A DNA stretch of 64,000 nucleotides from Glebionis coronaria. Lineage: Eukaryota; Streptophyta; Magnoliopsida; Asterales; Asteraceae. The translations under genes and the position numbers were made by a program. The stretch is taken from contig CM046879.1 of the NCBI GenBank assembly GCA_025667525.1, positions 384,733,039 through 384,797,038 on the forward strand. The letters run 5' to 3'. This document shows, one piece after another, positions 46,713 through 58,125 of this stretch. A model generated the notes under the pieces. That model was not told the DNA's origin and searched no databases. It saw only the letters and a list, made by a program, of their open reading frames with translations. How positions within the stretch are numbered: the first letter of the stretch is position 1; each line of letters opens with the position of its first letter.

Positions 46713-46950
46713 TGTTGATCCCAAACTTAGATCGATTTAGCTTTATGTATACGATATTAGATCAAGTAATACACTTAGAGAAACCTTTGTATATGTTTAT
46801 AATAATCTAAGTGTTATGCGGAATTAACACTTAAACAAGAACACACAAGATATAAACAAACTTTCACTTTGATTAATGATATCAAACTTGCTTACAATGA
46901 AAGTAGTTTACGAATGAAAACTTATATCAAACATTAACCTAAAGGTCTTC

Positions 46951-46957
46951 TTTTATA
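46951..46957 (-). promoter_or_regulatory. TATA box of CopiaC LTR
   Basis: On the minus strand the sequence is TATAAAA within GTCTATAAAAGAAGACC. The 21-bp repeat block lies 135-240 bp upstream. Confidence 0.6.
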
Positions 46958-47091
46958 GACATAAGAAGCCTTGTATAATAATCTACGTATCAGCTATTCT
47001 AGGTAAAGATAAATATAGAAAATATATTGTTGTTCCTATCTTTACTAGAAGTAATCTAGAATACAATAAACGCGTAGAGTATATCTTCCCA

Positions 47092-47199
47092 TCAGTGCTT
47101 GTCTTCAATGTATCAACGCTTGACTTTATCTTGTCAACGCTTGTGCTGTCAGCGTTTGATTTACTCCTGTCAACGCTTGTTTTACTCTTGTCAGCGCTC
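47092..47199 (-). repeat. 21-bp repeat block 1, in CopiaC LTR upstream of TATA
   Basis: Core TCA[A/G]CGCT starts at 47092 (variant), 47113, 47134, 47149, 47170 and 47191, a spacing of 21, 21, 15, 21, 21. In element sense the core reads AGCGTTGA. Confidence 0.9.
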
Positions 47200-47229
47200 A
47201 AGTGAACTGGCCATAATTTATTCCCAACA

Positions 47230-47243
47230 ATCCTCCCCTAAAC
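47230..47243 (-). other. CopiaC polypurine tract
   Basis: On the minus strand GTTTAGGGGAGGAT ends at the LTR. Confidence 0.8.
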
Positions 47244-48683
47244 TTGATATCCACTCTTATGATCAAGTTTCTGAATAAACATTAAGGACTAGGAGGAATC
47301 TTACAAACCTTCTCATATTGGTAATAAATAAATCTGATTAAGTCTTTTGCCACATAACTTGGATAATCAATCTCCAGCTGAGTGTTCTTCATCTTCTCCA
47401 AGATATCCTTGGATATGAAATACTGACCATCCACAAGTAGATACTCAGCAAACTTTGTAGAACTCAAATAATATACACCAGCAGCTGAATACAATCTTCA
47501 TTGAAGACCACTGAGGTCATCTTCAAGATCCTTCCAAACAGCAAGATCCTCATCTTTTGGTCCACACATTCTCTTGAATGTGGACCACAGTTTTATTCCA
47601 TTAGCTGAAGTTGGTGCTTCAGCCTCATACTTGGCCTCTAATAACCTCCATAGGTCTACCAAGTCTTCTCTGTCAAAACTTGCAAACAAAGATATAAGGG
47701 TGGTAAAAGTGTGAACCTATTTGCCATACCTGCCAATCTTCCAAAATCCACATTCATCTTCTTCATAGCTCAGAATTGGATTTATATAATCTAGTGGTAA
47801 CACTTGTACCATATCTGAAGCTTCTAATGGTGAGAGCTTGAGGCTCTTTCTTATGACAACTTCACTTGGATATAATGGATCCATATCTTTGGGAAACTCA
47901 AGAGAAACTCCCTTTTTCACTTGTCTGGGAACAAACATTGCTTTCTTGAGCTCCATTTCCTCTGCAAGTTCTTCCTTTCTTTCATCAGAAAGAAGTCTGA
48001 GAGTGTTTGCTTCCTGCACTCTAACCTAGATGGGATAAGCTTTGCATTCCAACTCATCAGATGTCAACGCCCTCAATTTCTGATAAGTCCATCCTACTCC
48101 ATGACATATGAGCAACATGCAGTATAACTCCCTTCTATCCCTTTTCAACTCCGAGAGAATATTGCTTGCCTTGTGTTTCAAAATAACGTGGCAATCTTTT
48201 TGTACTCTGAGGAGAATCTCCAAACCCCATATCTGATCTGAAATGGTCAAGTGTGGATTCTCCATACATCTTTCTTCCCAAGCATGATACATTTGAACCA
48301 CCTCTGGCATATCAAAGTCAACCTGGAATTTCAACTCTCTCAATTTCTCCTTGGCCAACTCATCTCCATACTCAAGTCTTTCTGGCTGTTCTATGATCAT
48401 AACACTTGAGTCTGAGTTAGCTTCATCACTTCCTTATATCTCTTCTGAAGTGACAACAAATGGTGACTCTTTCACCTCCTTCCTATCTTGTTCCATGATT
48501 TGTGCAGCCAACCTTCTATCAAACTCAATTTGAGCTGCATTCTTTGGAACAACCTCTTCTACCATAATACCCTTACCCTTATCTAGTTGATCAATTGTTG
48601 GTAAGGTAGATGGTGATACCTGTGAAGAAACCTCCTTGATGATAGATGATGACTGGGATACACCACCCTCATGTGCAGGTCTG

Positions 48684-48775
48684 TGAACGCCCAATTTTGC
48701 TGTGTCAGCGCCCAAAATACTCATGTCAGCGTTCAACTTCTCCTTGTCAACGCCCAAAGTTCCTGCCTCAGCGCC
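48684..48775 (-). repeat. 21-bp repeat block 2, inside the accessory ORF
   Basis: Cores at 48684, 48705, 48726, 48747 and 48768 are exactly 21 apart. In the protein they give seven-residue units such as SILGADT and AKLGVHR. A single further core is at 48064. Confidence 0.92.
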
Positions 48776-49427
48776 TTTTGCAATTTCCTCCAACATGGCT
48801 TTAAATGATAAATTTAAGTTTGTAGGAGAGACTAAGGACGTATCAAAACCTGTCTGTTTCTTCAAACTTGTAAGGGCCTTAGCAACATCCAAAGATTGAC
48901 CATCATGGCTACCCTTGTCACTCACATTTATTGGATCTTCCTCCCCATTGGAAGATTCCTCCATCCCTCTCCTTGCACTAGCTATCTCCAAAATAACAAT
49001 CCTCTCCCTCAATTGCTTGAGTTCAAGGCCTTGTGTGCTGACAACTTGTACCAAGTCTGCATTTTGCTTTTGCAAGCTCATGCAGACTGCCGTCAATTCA
49101 AGTAGGGTCATTGGTTCCAATCTGCCCTCTTCTAAAATGGGTATTTGACCTCCCAAGTCAGATTCATTGGGCATGGATGAGGACTTAATGATGGTGAGAC
49201 TGCCTTGGCCAGCTTCTAAGCCAGAACCAATAGTCCCAGCCTCATCCATATCACCAGCCACACTTGTGGTGGTGGTTCTCTCTGCTACATGGATAGGACC
49301 ACTAGAGGAGAACACTCCAGTAGTCCTTTGGCGTTTAATCAACCTATATTCAGGGGGTGTAGAAGATGATGTGGATTAGGTGGATGTGGGTTGGTTAAGG
49401 GGTGTTTGGGTCTGTGAAGGGTGTGTG

Positions 49428-49498
49428 TCAACGTTGGAAATAGGCACATCAATGCCAACATTTAACGTGTCAGCATTGAAGGGTTCTTGGTCAATTTA
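49428..49498 (-). repeat. 21-bp repeat block 3, inside the accessory ORF, degenerate
   Basis: Cores at 49428 (tcaacgtt), 49449 (tcaatgcc), 49470 (tcagcatt) and 49491 (tcaattta) are exactly 21 apart, with the core decaying along the block. Confidence 0.8.
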
Positions 49499-50347
49499 CA
49501 TATGTCTAGGTGAAGGTAATGGTTCAGGTATTGGATCAATTTGAGGTTGGGGGTCAGGTTGGGGTTGAGCTGCTGCAATGACAGTAAGCATAGCTTGGGT
49601 TAAAGGTAGGTCACGATGTGGGGGTGAGTTCATCTTCATAAAAATTGCTTTCTTTTGCACAAGGATCTCATAAAAATCATTATGATCCCTTGTGTAGTAT
49701 CCTTGAACATCAAAAACCATTTGTAAAAATCGGGGCTAAGCTAAAGTCATTTTGTTCCCCTTATTTTTACACATGCCCTCAAAAATTATTTTAGAATAAT
49801 TAAAATTTTTCCCAGTTGCAATGCACACAATAACACTTGCAATAGATCTATTGATCTCATTGTGTGTTGTGCATTTGGGACTCAAACATTGTAGGAGGAC
49901 ATGTATGAGGTACTTCCAGGCTGGGGGAAACTCCTGTTTATGATACTTTTTTAAAGTTTCTTCATCATGAAAAGGATAACCCAAAGCCCTTAGTCCTTGT
50001 TCTATTTCACTAATGGGAAGGGTGGGAATACCATCAACATCATCAAGATGCAAGGCTTGGCGTACCAAAGCCTCAGTAACCACCCAAGGTCTCCCCTGAA
50101 TAATAGAAGTTAATGTAGTCACTCTATTAACTGTTGAGGAACTAAAATTGTTCCAAAACTGTTTAATATGTGTGACAGGAATGAGTGGTGCATGAGAAAG
50201 AGCATACCTAAAAGGGGATGCGTTCAAATACGCCACCATTTGTGTGTATTGAGGAAACAGAGCATCATCAGCTTCAAGATACGCGATCATGTTGTGTTGG
50301 CTTCTGAACCCTAATTCCAATTCTGATGGTTTAAACTTTGGTGCCAT

Positions 50348-51378
50348 TGATGAAAGCTGTTAAAATGATTGATGAAGATGAAGTTGATAAGAGAAAATTG
50401 TGTTAGACAAGAATTATAGGTACCTGTTTAAAAATAGGAGCCAAATATATAGGAGAAGAAAATGCATGTGATTGGCCCAAAAATAGGCAAGTATTTTCAA
50501 AACACAATCATGAAAATAATGAAAAAGAATAATCTTATCTCATGCATTAGATGAGGTTTATCTGCTCCCAAAATTACGGCCTAAAAATATGTCAAAAAGT
50601 AACAACTGGGTAGGACCCATTGAGTGTCAACGGTCAAAAATAACCTATCAACGCCCAACGGCTATAATCTTGTCAACGTTTGCCAATAGCCATGTCAGCG
50701 TCTAAATTGGTCACAACAACGCTTGGAAATATACTTGTCAGCGTCCAAAAATAAAAATGTTTAAAAATGAAAAATGACCTTAACAAAGTAATTTATCCTA
50801 GAGAAGATAAACAAAAAGCTGATAATTATTATAGGGCGGCAAGCACTGTCCAGTTATGCACACTTGCTTATACAAGATAGACATAACAGTCCTCTAGTGT
50901 CCCTTGCTAACCAAAACTCTTAACAACCAAGTTACCTTATAAAATTCTTTGTTACTCCCAGGTAAATTCCATAACAAAATTATTCCCAAGTCTCCCAATA
51001 GACCACAACCAATTCTAGGCCAAAAATGTCTTGGCAGCATGCATAGTATATCAACTTTGCATGCTACAGTGCCTCATGATTTAGTAAAACTAACTCATAC
51101 TCACCTGTGGAAATAATCTAGAATTGTGATAAGAGTATCATATGGATACCCAATCATCCTAAAGGTTCCTAAAACCTCCCATTAAACTATGATACATAAG
51201 TTGCTAAAAACATGCATGAACATAAAAATTTATGTCAAGATAGGAATTAAAATTCCAACCATCATCCATAAATAAAAACTTGTCCAAATGCTTCTCCAAT
51301 GATCCATAAGCAACTCTGTATCCAATGGTATACTGCTAACACCACCTGCACATTTAGATTGAAAACCACAAAACTAAC
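50348..51378 (-). other. CopiaC spacer upstream of accessory ORF, no gene seen
   Basis: Apart from repeat block 4 it is AT-rich with no supported ORF. It may be the pol-accessory ORF intergenic region. Confidence 0.55.
50627..50745 (-). repeat. 21-bp repeat block 4, in CopiaC spacer
   Basis: Cores start at 50627, 50648, 50673, 50695, 50716 (acaacgct) and 50738, a spacing of 21, 25, 22, 21, 22. The orientation is the same as the other blocks. Confidence 0.85.
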
Positions 51379-54300
51379 TGTAACACTCTAAATTTTCGTA
51401 TCAGTACAACGGAAGATAGCACAATAACTCCAATCATAGACAACACATAAAAATGGTTGTTCAAGGTTTAACATACATTCATTCGATAAAAAGTTTTAGA
51501 AGCGTACAACAGGTCCCAAATTATACAGGTCATTAAGTTTACAAAACATAGATCGAATGAACATTTTTAATATTATGTGGGCCATCAGAGTCGATCTCCA
51601 TCCGGATTACCTTCAAGCACCTGAGACAAAAACATGCAAAAATCATATCAGCGAATGTCGAGTGAATTCATAGAGTTTAATAAAAACCGTTATATAAAAC
51701 AATCATTTAAAATCAGAACACAAGTATAATATCGGAAGTAGGTCCTCATATTGCTAGTCAGGCAATATATAAATCAAGCATACATCTTAAACCGTCCATG
51801 AGATCGTAGTATCTATATTACCATGGTAGGTAATATATTCATCGTTAATAGCGTCGTATCATATCGGATATTTAGATTATATAGGTTGTATAGGATACAT
51901 TTTAGGATTATTATTAGCCGCATGACATTGTTACCTTACTATGAAACAGCGGGCCGCGAACCCGACAAACAGTTTGCCCATCTAAGTTAGCGTGTCGTCA
52001 CAAAAATCACGCTATGGAATCTTCTCATACATAAATTCGCTTACCAATCAATGTGGTACGACGGGGATCAACCGTCAAGGCGCGTACTGGGGTGATCGTC
52101 CCCAAATAGTACTATCAAATGCATAAGCGTCTACCAAATCCCGGTAGTTCACAATTCATGCTAATGGGACTTTAAGTGACATAACCTAACTACTAATAAT
52201 CCTTTTAGTCTCGTTTATAGGGTCATAGCACCATTCAGGTCCATATCATTAAGCATACAATCGGGACTACTTGTGTTCTATTTTTATCGAAATCTAGCAT
52301 GTTATCTCCCTCGCGGGTTTACAAATCATTTTATAAAACATTTAAAAGAGTGCGAGGCTATGAACTCACGTTGTTAATGAAAGGCGGATTATCGGCTACG
52401 GGCGTGCTTCGGTCACGGAAACCTATATAAATAATAATCGGTCATAGACTTTGTCCAATGACTTTTATCAAAATAACAATATACATATGATGATTTTGTA
52501 CATATGATGATGATCAAGTGGGTTTATACATCCTTGTTTACTCATTTTAGTGTTTACGTTTTGGTAACGTTTTACTAGTTTATTAGTTTTACCTATTTAC
52601 CTATTTTAAGTCCAATAAGCTTTGTATAAGTTCGTTAACTTGTTCTAATCCATTTTATACCTATATTATCAGTATATATACTTTCCATGTTGGGTCCAAA
52701 TGGGTTAAGCCCAATAAGTTCTTTTTACAAGTATTTATCTTATTTAGTCCAATTATTAATCCAATATGCTTAGTTAGCTCGTTAATGTCCGTATTTCTTA
52801 TAGTTCGGGTTTTATCGGTTTTTACTTGTATTAGTTACTTATACATCAGTATATGACTTTTATAAACTTTACATTAGACGGGTTTGATCGTCTAAGTTTT
52901 ATTTTGCGAAAAACGTTAATTTTACGGCGATAGCCGAAAAAGTCGTAAAAATCAAGTTTATAGTTTTTATTACTTATAAATATTATTCCACTAACATTTA
53001 TATAATTTATCCATTTAATTAACCTCTTATATATTTATATAAATAAGTTTTATAAGTTAGTGGGTTTTTATTTTACATTTTATAAAATAAAATGTGAGTG
53101 CTTATATAATAATAATAAACATTAATTCTTAAAATCTGATTTTTATCTTCATGTTCACCATTTTTACCATATCTAGAGTTCTATAATGAATTAGAAGCTC
53201 ATATTTGGGTGAAATGTTCTTCATATTATGTGCTACATTTAACTTAGTTATAGCTACTGCCCATTTTAGGTTCATCTTGCCTTAACAGTCCTTACAAAAC
53301 TGCTTATTCAGATCAGAACATCTAACTTGTTTTTATCATATCTCACTCATTATATTGATTCCATTGCATGGCCAACTCTCACATGTGTATAACATCTTGT
53401 ACTTACTATAAATGGATCATACCATGCAATTTTATCAGTTCATGTTTTAGTTATATACTGTTTTTTTTACAGCCAACTAAATAATCAAGATTTTAGCCTC
53501 ATTTCTTATAGTTATTAACCTTTTTAAGCATATCTATCAACACTTGATCCCCACACAACATTTTTATCATCATATATACATCATATACATATAAAAAATG
53601 AAAGAAAATTCATTTTTTCTTTACAAAATAACAAGATAAAAATGGAGAGGATGATCTTCTTTACCAACCAAGTGTTTTTCTTGTTTTTGGAAGACAAGAA
53701 CTTGATGAATACAACAAGTAACTCCAAGACCATCAAACACCAAGAACATATGTTGGGAAATCAGACCTAGGACACACGCAAATCACCTCCAATGTTGTTA
53801 ATATGGCCACCAAATGATCAAGGCTTCAAGATAACTCCTTAATAGAGCTAGTAAACATGTGTTTCATGGCTAGAAAAGATCAAAAGGGTTGTTTGTTGCT
53901 TTAAAGTGGACGGCAAATGGAGGAGTATTGAGAGAGTTTTTTATTGATTTGCATGTAAGGAAATGGTGAAATGAAACTAGTTGCTAGTTTTGAGTTAGTG
54001 GGAAAGTGGTTGTAAGCTTAAAGAGTAAGGTATGCTTACACTTGTAAGCTTTGAGTTAACATGATGCCACATCTAATGTGTGGTGTCATGTGTGTGCCGT
54101 CCAACATAGCTAGTGGGGTGGGACAATGTATTTTGTCCCATCTCACTAGTTTACGGGTATTCCTCGATTCTAGTTTTCTCGATTTGCTTGCCCTCGAGTC
54201 GTTTTACGAAAAACGTTTTTATAAATTATGAATCAACGTCACAAAACGAATCCAATAAAAATTGTCTCATCAAAAACGGAGTTTAAAAATGTAATTACGT

Positions 54301-54459
54301 AATCCTAAGGTTTCCGGTTTAGTCGTAAAAGACGCTAAATTATGCACGTAAGCCCAAATTTAAATCCGTAAATTGAGAGTTCGTCAGCCAACACAAAAAT
54401 AAGTTTCAACATATTATACGAGAAAATATTTCACTACCTGAAAATGTTAGATTGTCACA
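51379..54459 (-). repeat. Gypsy3 3' LTR, 3081 bp
   Basis: TGTAACACTC at 51379 to attgtcaca at 54459. Compared with the 5' LTR it lacks about 30 bp near its start, including a short direct repeat of the end sequence. It holds the conserved block at about 51940-52200. Confidence 0.9.
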
Positions 54460-54478
54460 TCTTTTCCTCCTAAAAGGG
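54460..54478 (-). other. Gypsy3 polypurine tract
   Basis: On the minus strand the sequence is CCCTTTTAGGAGGAAAAGA, directly before the LTR. Confidence 0.8.
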
Positions 54479-54572
54479 ATCAACGTCCTCGTGATCCATT
54501 TCATTTGGATGTCCGTTTCTTATTGAAATCGAAGAGGTGCGGATATTTCATCCACATTTCATCCTCTCGTTC

Positions 54573-57371
54573 CTAAGTATACTCCGGTCCATGCTTTGAA
54601 TTCCATCGGATCTTGACAATAGGTATCCGACTTTGTTTCAGTTGCTTTACCTCACGATCCATAACCTCTACGGGCTCTTCGATAAAATGCAACTTCCCAT
54701 CTATTCGAACCTTACCTAACGGAATTTTCTCATCACTCACTGCTAGACATTTCTTCAGATTAGATACATGGAATGTGTTGTGAACACCATGAAGTTCTGG
54801 GGGTAACTCTAGTTTGTAAGCCACCGGACCTACTCTAGATAAAATCTTAAAGGGTCCAATATAACGGGGATTCAATTTCCCTCGCTTTCCAAATCTTATA
54901 ACGCCTTTCCATGGCGATACCTTCAACATTACTCGGTCACCCACTTCAAACTCCATTGGCTTCCGCCGCACATCCGCGTAACTTTTCTGTCTACTACGGG
55001 CAGTCAACAACCTATTCTTAATCTGAAATATCATCTCCGTAGTCTCCCGGATCAATTCCGGTCCCGTGAGCTGGGTATCCCCAACTTCACTCCAACATAC
55101 AGGAGATCTACACTTCCTACGATACAAAGCTTCAAACGGTGCAGTCTTAATACTAGAATGGTAACTATTGTTATACCAAAACTCTGCTAACGACAAATGT
55201 TTATCCCAATTCTTACCAAAGTCTAACACACAAGCTCTCAACATATCTTCCAGTGTTTGTATCGTCCTTTCACTCTGCCCATCAGTCTGGGGGTGATAAG
55301 CAGTGCTCATGTCGAGATTCGTTCCCAAAGATCTTTGGAGAGATTTCCAAAAATTCGATGCGAATCTAGGATCTCGATCTGAAATGATCGATACAGGCAC
55401 TCCATGCTTGCATAAAACATTATCAAGGTATATACGAGTCAGCTTCTCCAATGAGAACTGCTCTTTAACCGGAATGAAGTGTGCTGATTTGGTCAGTCTA
55501 TCGACAATAACCCAAATCGAGTTGTTTCCAGATGATGTTCTAGGAAGCTTGGTAATAAAGTCCATCGTAATTCGCTCCCACTTCGATTCAGGAATCTTTG
55601 GTTGTTGAAATAGTCCTGATGGCTTTTGATGTTCAGCTTTGACTCTAGCACAAGTCAAGCATTGAAGAACATACATAGCTATGTCAGCTTTCATATTCGG
55701 CCACCAGTACAACTTCTTGAAATCATGGTACATCTTATCAGATCCCGGATGAATGGAATACTTAGATTTATAGGATTCTAACATAATCAAGTCTCTTAAG
55801 CCTCCAAACTTAGGTATCCACATACGACCTCTTAAGCATTTTACTCCATCAGTTCTAACCTCTAAATGATCTCCTTCTCCTCGGAACCCTTCATTAAAAA
55901 ATTTTTCCTTCTTATAAGCTTCTATTTGCGCATTTCTAATTTGCTCAGGCAAATTATTGTGCACGGTCAAGACTAGAGAACGCACCCTGATAGGCTCTCT
56001 ATCTTTCCTACTTAACGCATCGGCAACAACATTGGCTTTTCCTGGGTGATATTTTATATCACAATCATAATCACTTAACAACTCTATCCATCTTCGTTGC
56101 CTCATGTTCAATTCCTTCTGGTCGAGAATATACTGTAGGCGTTTGTGATCGGTGAATACCGTACACTTGGTGCCATACAGATAATGTCTCCACAACCTAA
56201 GAGCAAAGACTACAGCTCCTAACTCAAGATCATGAGTAGTATAATTCTCCTCACTCTTCCTTAATTGCCTAGAAGCATAAGCTATCACTTTCTCTCGCTG
56301 CATCAAAACAGCTCCATAGCCTCTAAGAGATGCATCATAATACACTACAAAATCTTCACTCCCGTCGGGTAATGATAAGATTGGCGCACTACATAATTTT
56401 TGCTTCGATGTCTGAAATGCTCCATCTTCATCACTTCTCCAAACGAAAGGTTTATTCATCTGGGTAAGCTTAGTCAAGGGTTTAGCTATCAAAGAAAATT
56501 CTTTAATGAATCTCCTATAATAGCCAGCCAATCCTAAGAACTGTCGCATTTCCGTTGGCGTTGTCGGTGCAGACCAATTCTTAATATCTTCAACCTTTGC
56601 AGGATCAACGTGAATTCCATCTTTGTTAATCACATGACCAAGAAATTGCGCAGAATCTAACCAGAAATCACACTTCGAAAACTTAGCATACAACCTTTCA
56701 TCCTTCAGCAATTTCAAAACAATCCTCAAATGTTCTCTATGTTCATCTTCATTCTTAGAATAGATTAGAATATCGTCAATAAACACAATCACAAATTTAT
56801 CCAAGTAGGGCTTGCACACTCGATTCATTAAATCCATGAAAACCGCAGGTGCGTTAGTTATCCCAAATGGCATTACTTGAAATTCATAGTGTCCATAACG
56901 AGTTCTAAATGCAGTTATAGGAATATCTTCTTCACGGACGCGAAGTTGGTGATATCCTTACCGCAAATCTATCTTAGAATACACACTAGATCCTTGTAGT
57001 TGATCAAACAAATCATCAATCCTAGGTAAAGGATATCGATTTTTAATTGTCAACTTATTTAGTTCCCTATAATCAATGCACATACGAAAAGATCCATCCT
57101 TCTTCTTAACGAAGAAGACTGGAGCTCCCCAAGGCGACGAGCTCGGTCGAATAAAACCTTTATCAGAAAACTCCTTAAGTTGCTCAGATAACTCCTTTAA
57201 TTCAGAAGGGGCTAATCGGTAAGGCGCACGTGCCACCGGTGCAGCACCAGGAATTAAATCGATTCGAAACTCTACTTGCCTTATCCGTGGAAGTCCGGGT
57301 AAATCTTTAGGAAATACCTCAGGAAGTTCACAAATAATAGGTCTCTTCCAATCGTTTCTCCCTAGACTCAT
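54573..57371 (-). pseudogene. Gypsy3 reverse transcriptase, RNase H, integrase, truncated chromodomain
   Basis: One frame broken by TAA at 56958-56960, inside RT just before the GYHQL motif. [22 protein letters not shown], then MPFGITNAP and FIDDILIY. RNase [21 protein letters not shown] and DALSRKD. Integrase: zinc ligands in [11 protein letters not shown] and [11 protein letters not shown]; catalytic [20 protein letters not shown] and [15 protein letters not shown]-terminal [21 protein letters not shown] chromodomain start ([19 protein letters not shown]) ends at TAG (54573-54575) where relatives have Trp, dropping roughly the last 15 residues. Catalytic residues are all present. Confidence 0.94.
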
Positions 57372-57915
57372 TCCCGGTCACTTGAGCTAAGAATAACTCA
57401 CAACCGTTCCTGATGTACTTTTGGACTTTAATACATGAAACGATTTTCAAACGGGATTCACCTCGACTACCATCAATTACTAACGTCCTATTCCTAAGAG
57501 GAATCTTAACTTTCTTCTCTCCACATAAAATAGTAGCATTATTCAGCGACAACCAATCCATACCAATAATAATATCAAAACTACCTAATTCTATCAACAT
57601 CAAATCAATCGGAAAGGAATGGTTCAAGAGATTTAGAGAGCATCCTTCTAATAGATTATTAGTTTTCACTAATTTACCATCAGCCAATTCCACCTCGTAA
57701 CTGGTACTTATCTCAACAGGTTCAATATCAATAAGGGCACTAAATTTAGTGGATACAAAGCTCCTATCAGCACCCGAATCAAATAAAGCAACAGCATAAT
57801 GATTGTTGAGTAAAAACGTACCGGTAACGACATTTGGATCCTCTTTCTTCACCTCAATTGTTCCAAGTTGGTAGATACCACCCTGGGGGTTTCTTCCAGG
57901 TACAATCGCTTTCAA
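57328..57915 (-). pseudogene. Gypsy3 aspartic protease
   Basis: The active site ALFDSGADRSFVS has an intact DSG. The partner motif IIIGMDWLSLNNATI is near residue 125. It is in frame with the zinc knuckles upstream and shifted by one frame from RT; the break is near 57360. In gypsy elements protease is normally fused to RT, so this is decay and not a gene boundary. Confidence 0.9.
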
Positions 57916-58125
57916 CTTGGGGCATTCCGATTTCCTATGACCTTCTTCATTACAGTTGAAGCAAATGGTTCCCTTCTTACACCTTTCAACCTTGTGTCCA
58001 AGCTTTCCGCAATTTCGGCACTTCCAGCAGTCGCCAACATGCCTCTTGTTGCCACACTTAGGACATCTATCATCGTTGCACGGTGCATTGTTGGTAAGAG
58101 CATTTGCATTCCCCTTTCTCTGGTT
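57916..58125 (-). pseudogene. Gypsy3 nucleocapsid zinc knuckles
   Basis: In the gag-protease frame this codes for three closely spaced Cys/His clusters: CPKCGNKRHVGDC, CRNCGKLGHKVERC and CFNCNEEGHRKSEC. They would bind element RNA. A stop at 58126-58128 separates it from gag. The 81-codon frame on the same strand over this stretch is an off-frame shadow. Confidence 0.8.

Larger units (their letters stand above)
46713..47229 (-). repeat. CopiaC 3' LTR, 517 bp
   Basis: Ends TGTTGATCCC and ATTCCCAACA lie on the plus strand. The right end abuts the polypurine tract. The left end splits the Athila integrase (predicted duplication ttatg at 46708-46712). Confidence 0.85.
47282..50347 (-). pseudogene. 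CopiaC accessory ORF, 1021 codons, seven stops and no frameshift
   Basis: It begins MAPKFKPSELELGF and stays in one frame to TAA at 47282. In-frame stops lie at 49736, 49496, 49376, 48434, 48026, 47717 and 47498. The N-terminal 200 residues include MVAYLNASPFRYALSHAPLI, HIKQFWNNFSSSTVN and QALHLDDVDGIPTLPISEIE. A low-complexity Pro/Gln part follows, then a coiled-coil stretch (about 49130-48980), heptad repeats coded by 21-bp units (48684-48775), and a C-terminal domain with DREDLVDLWRLLEAKYEAE and YYLSSTKFAEYLLVDGQYF. It has no gag, protease, RT or integrase motif. Relatives lie downstream of pol in Asteraceae retroelements and are sometimes labelled xylulose kinase, a label the sequence does not support. 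Function unknown. Confidence 0.75.
46713..51378 (-). mobile_element. CopiaC: LTR element with long accessory ORF, 3' part
   Basis: From the left: 3' LTR (46713-47229), polypurine tract, a 1021-codon accessory ORF in one broken frame, then a 1-kb spacer. Gypsy3 cuts it at 51379, and gag-pol would be expected further right. TGTTG...CAACA LTR ends fit copia. The accessory ORF resembles ORFs found 3' of pol in Asteraceae retroelements (from memory). It may alternatively be a non-autonomous element without pol. Confidence 0.75.

Noticed and set aside
46983..47201. 72-codon frame with Ser-Val-Asp repeats
   Set aside because: It is LTR sequence over the 21-bp repeat block, with no support as a gene; the repeat itself is reported.
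47282..50347. Label xylulose kinase, seen on related proteins in some annotations
   Set aside because: No sugar-kinase motif is visible; the context is clearly a retroelement.
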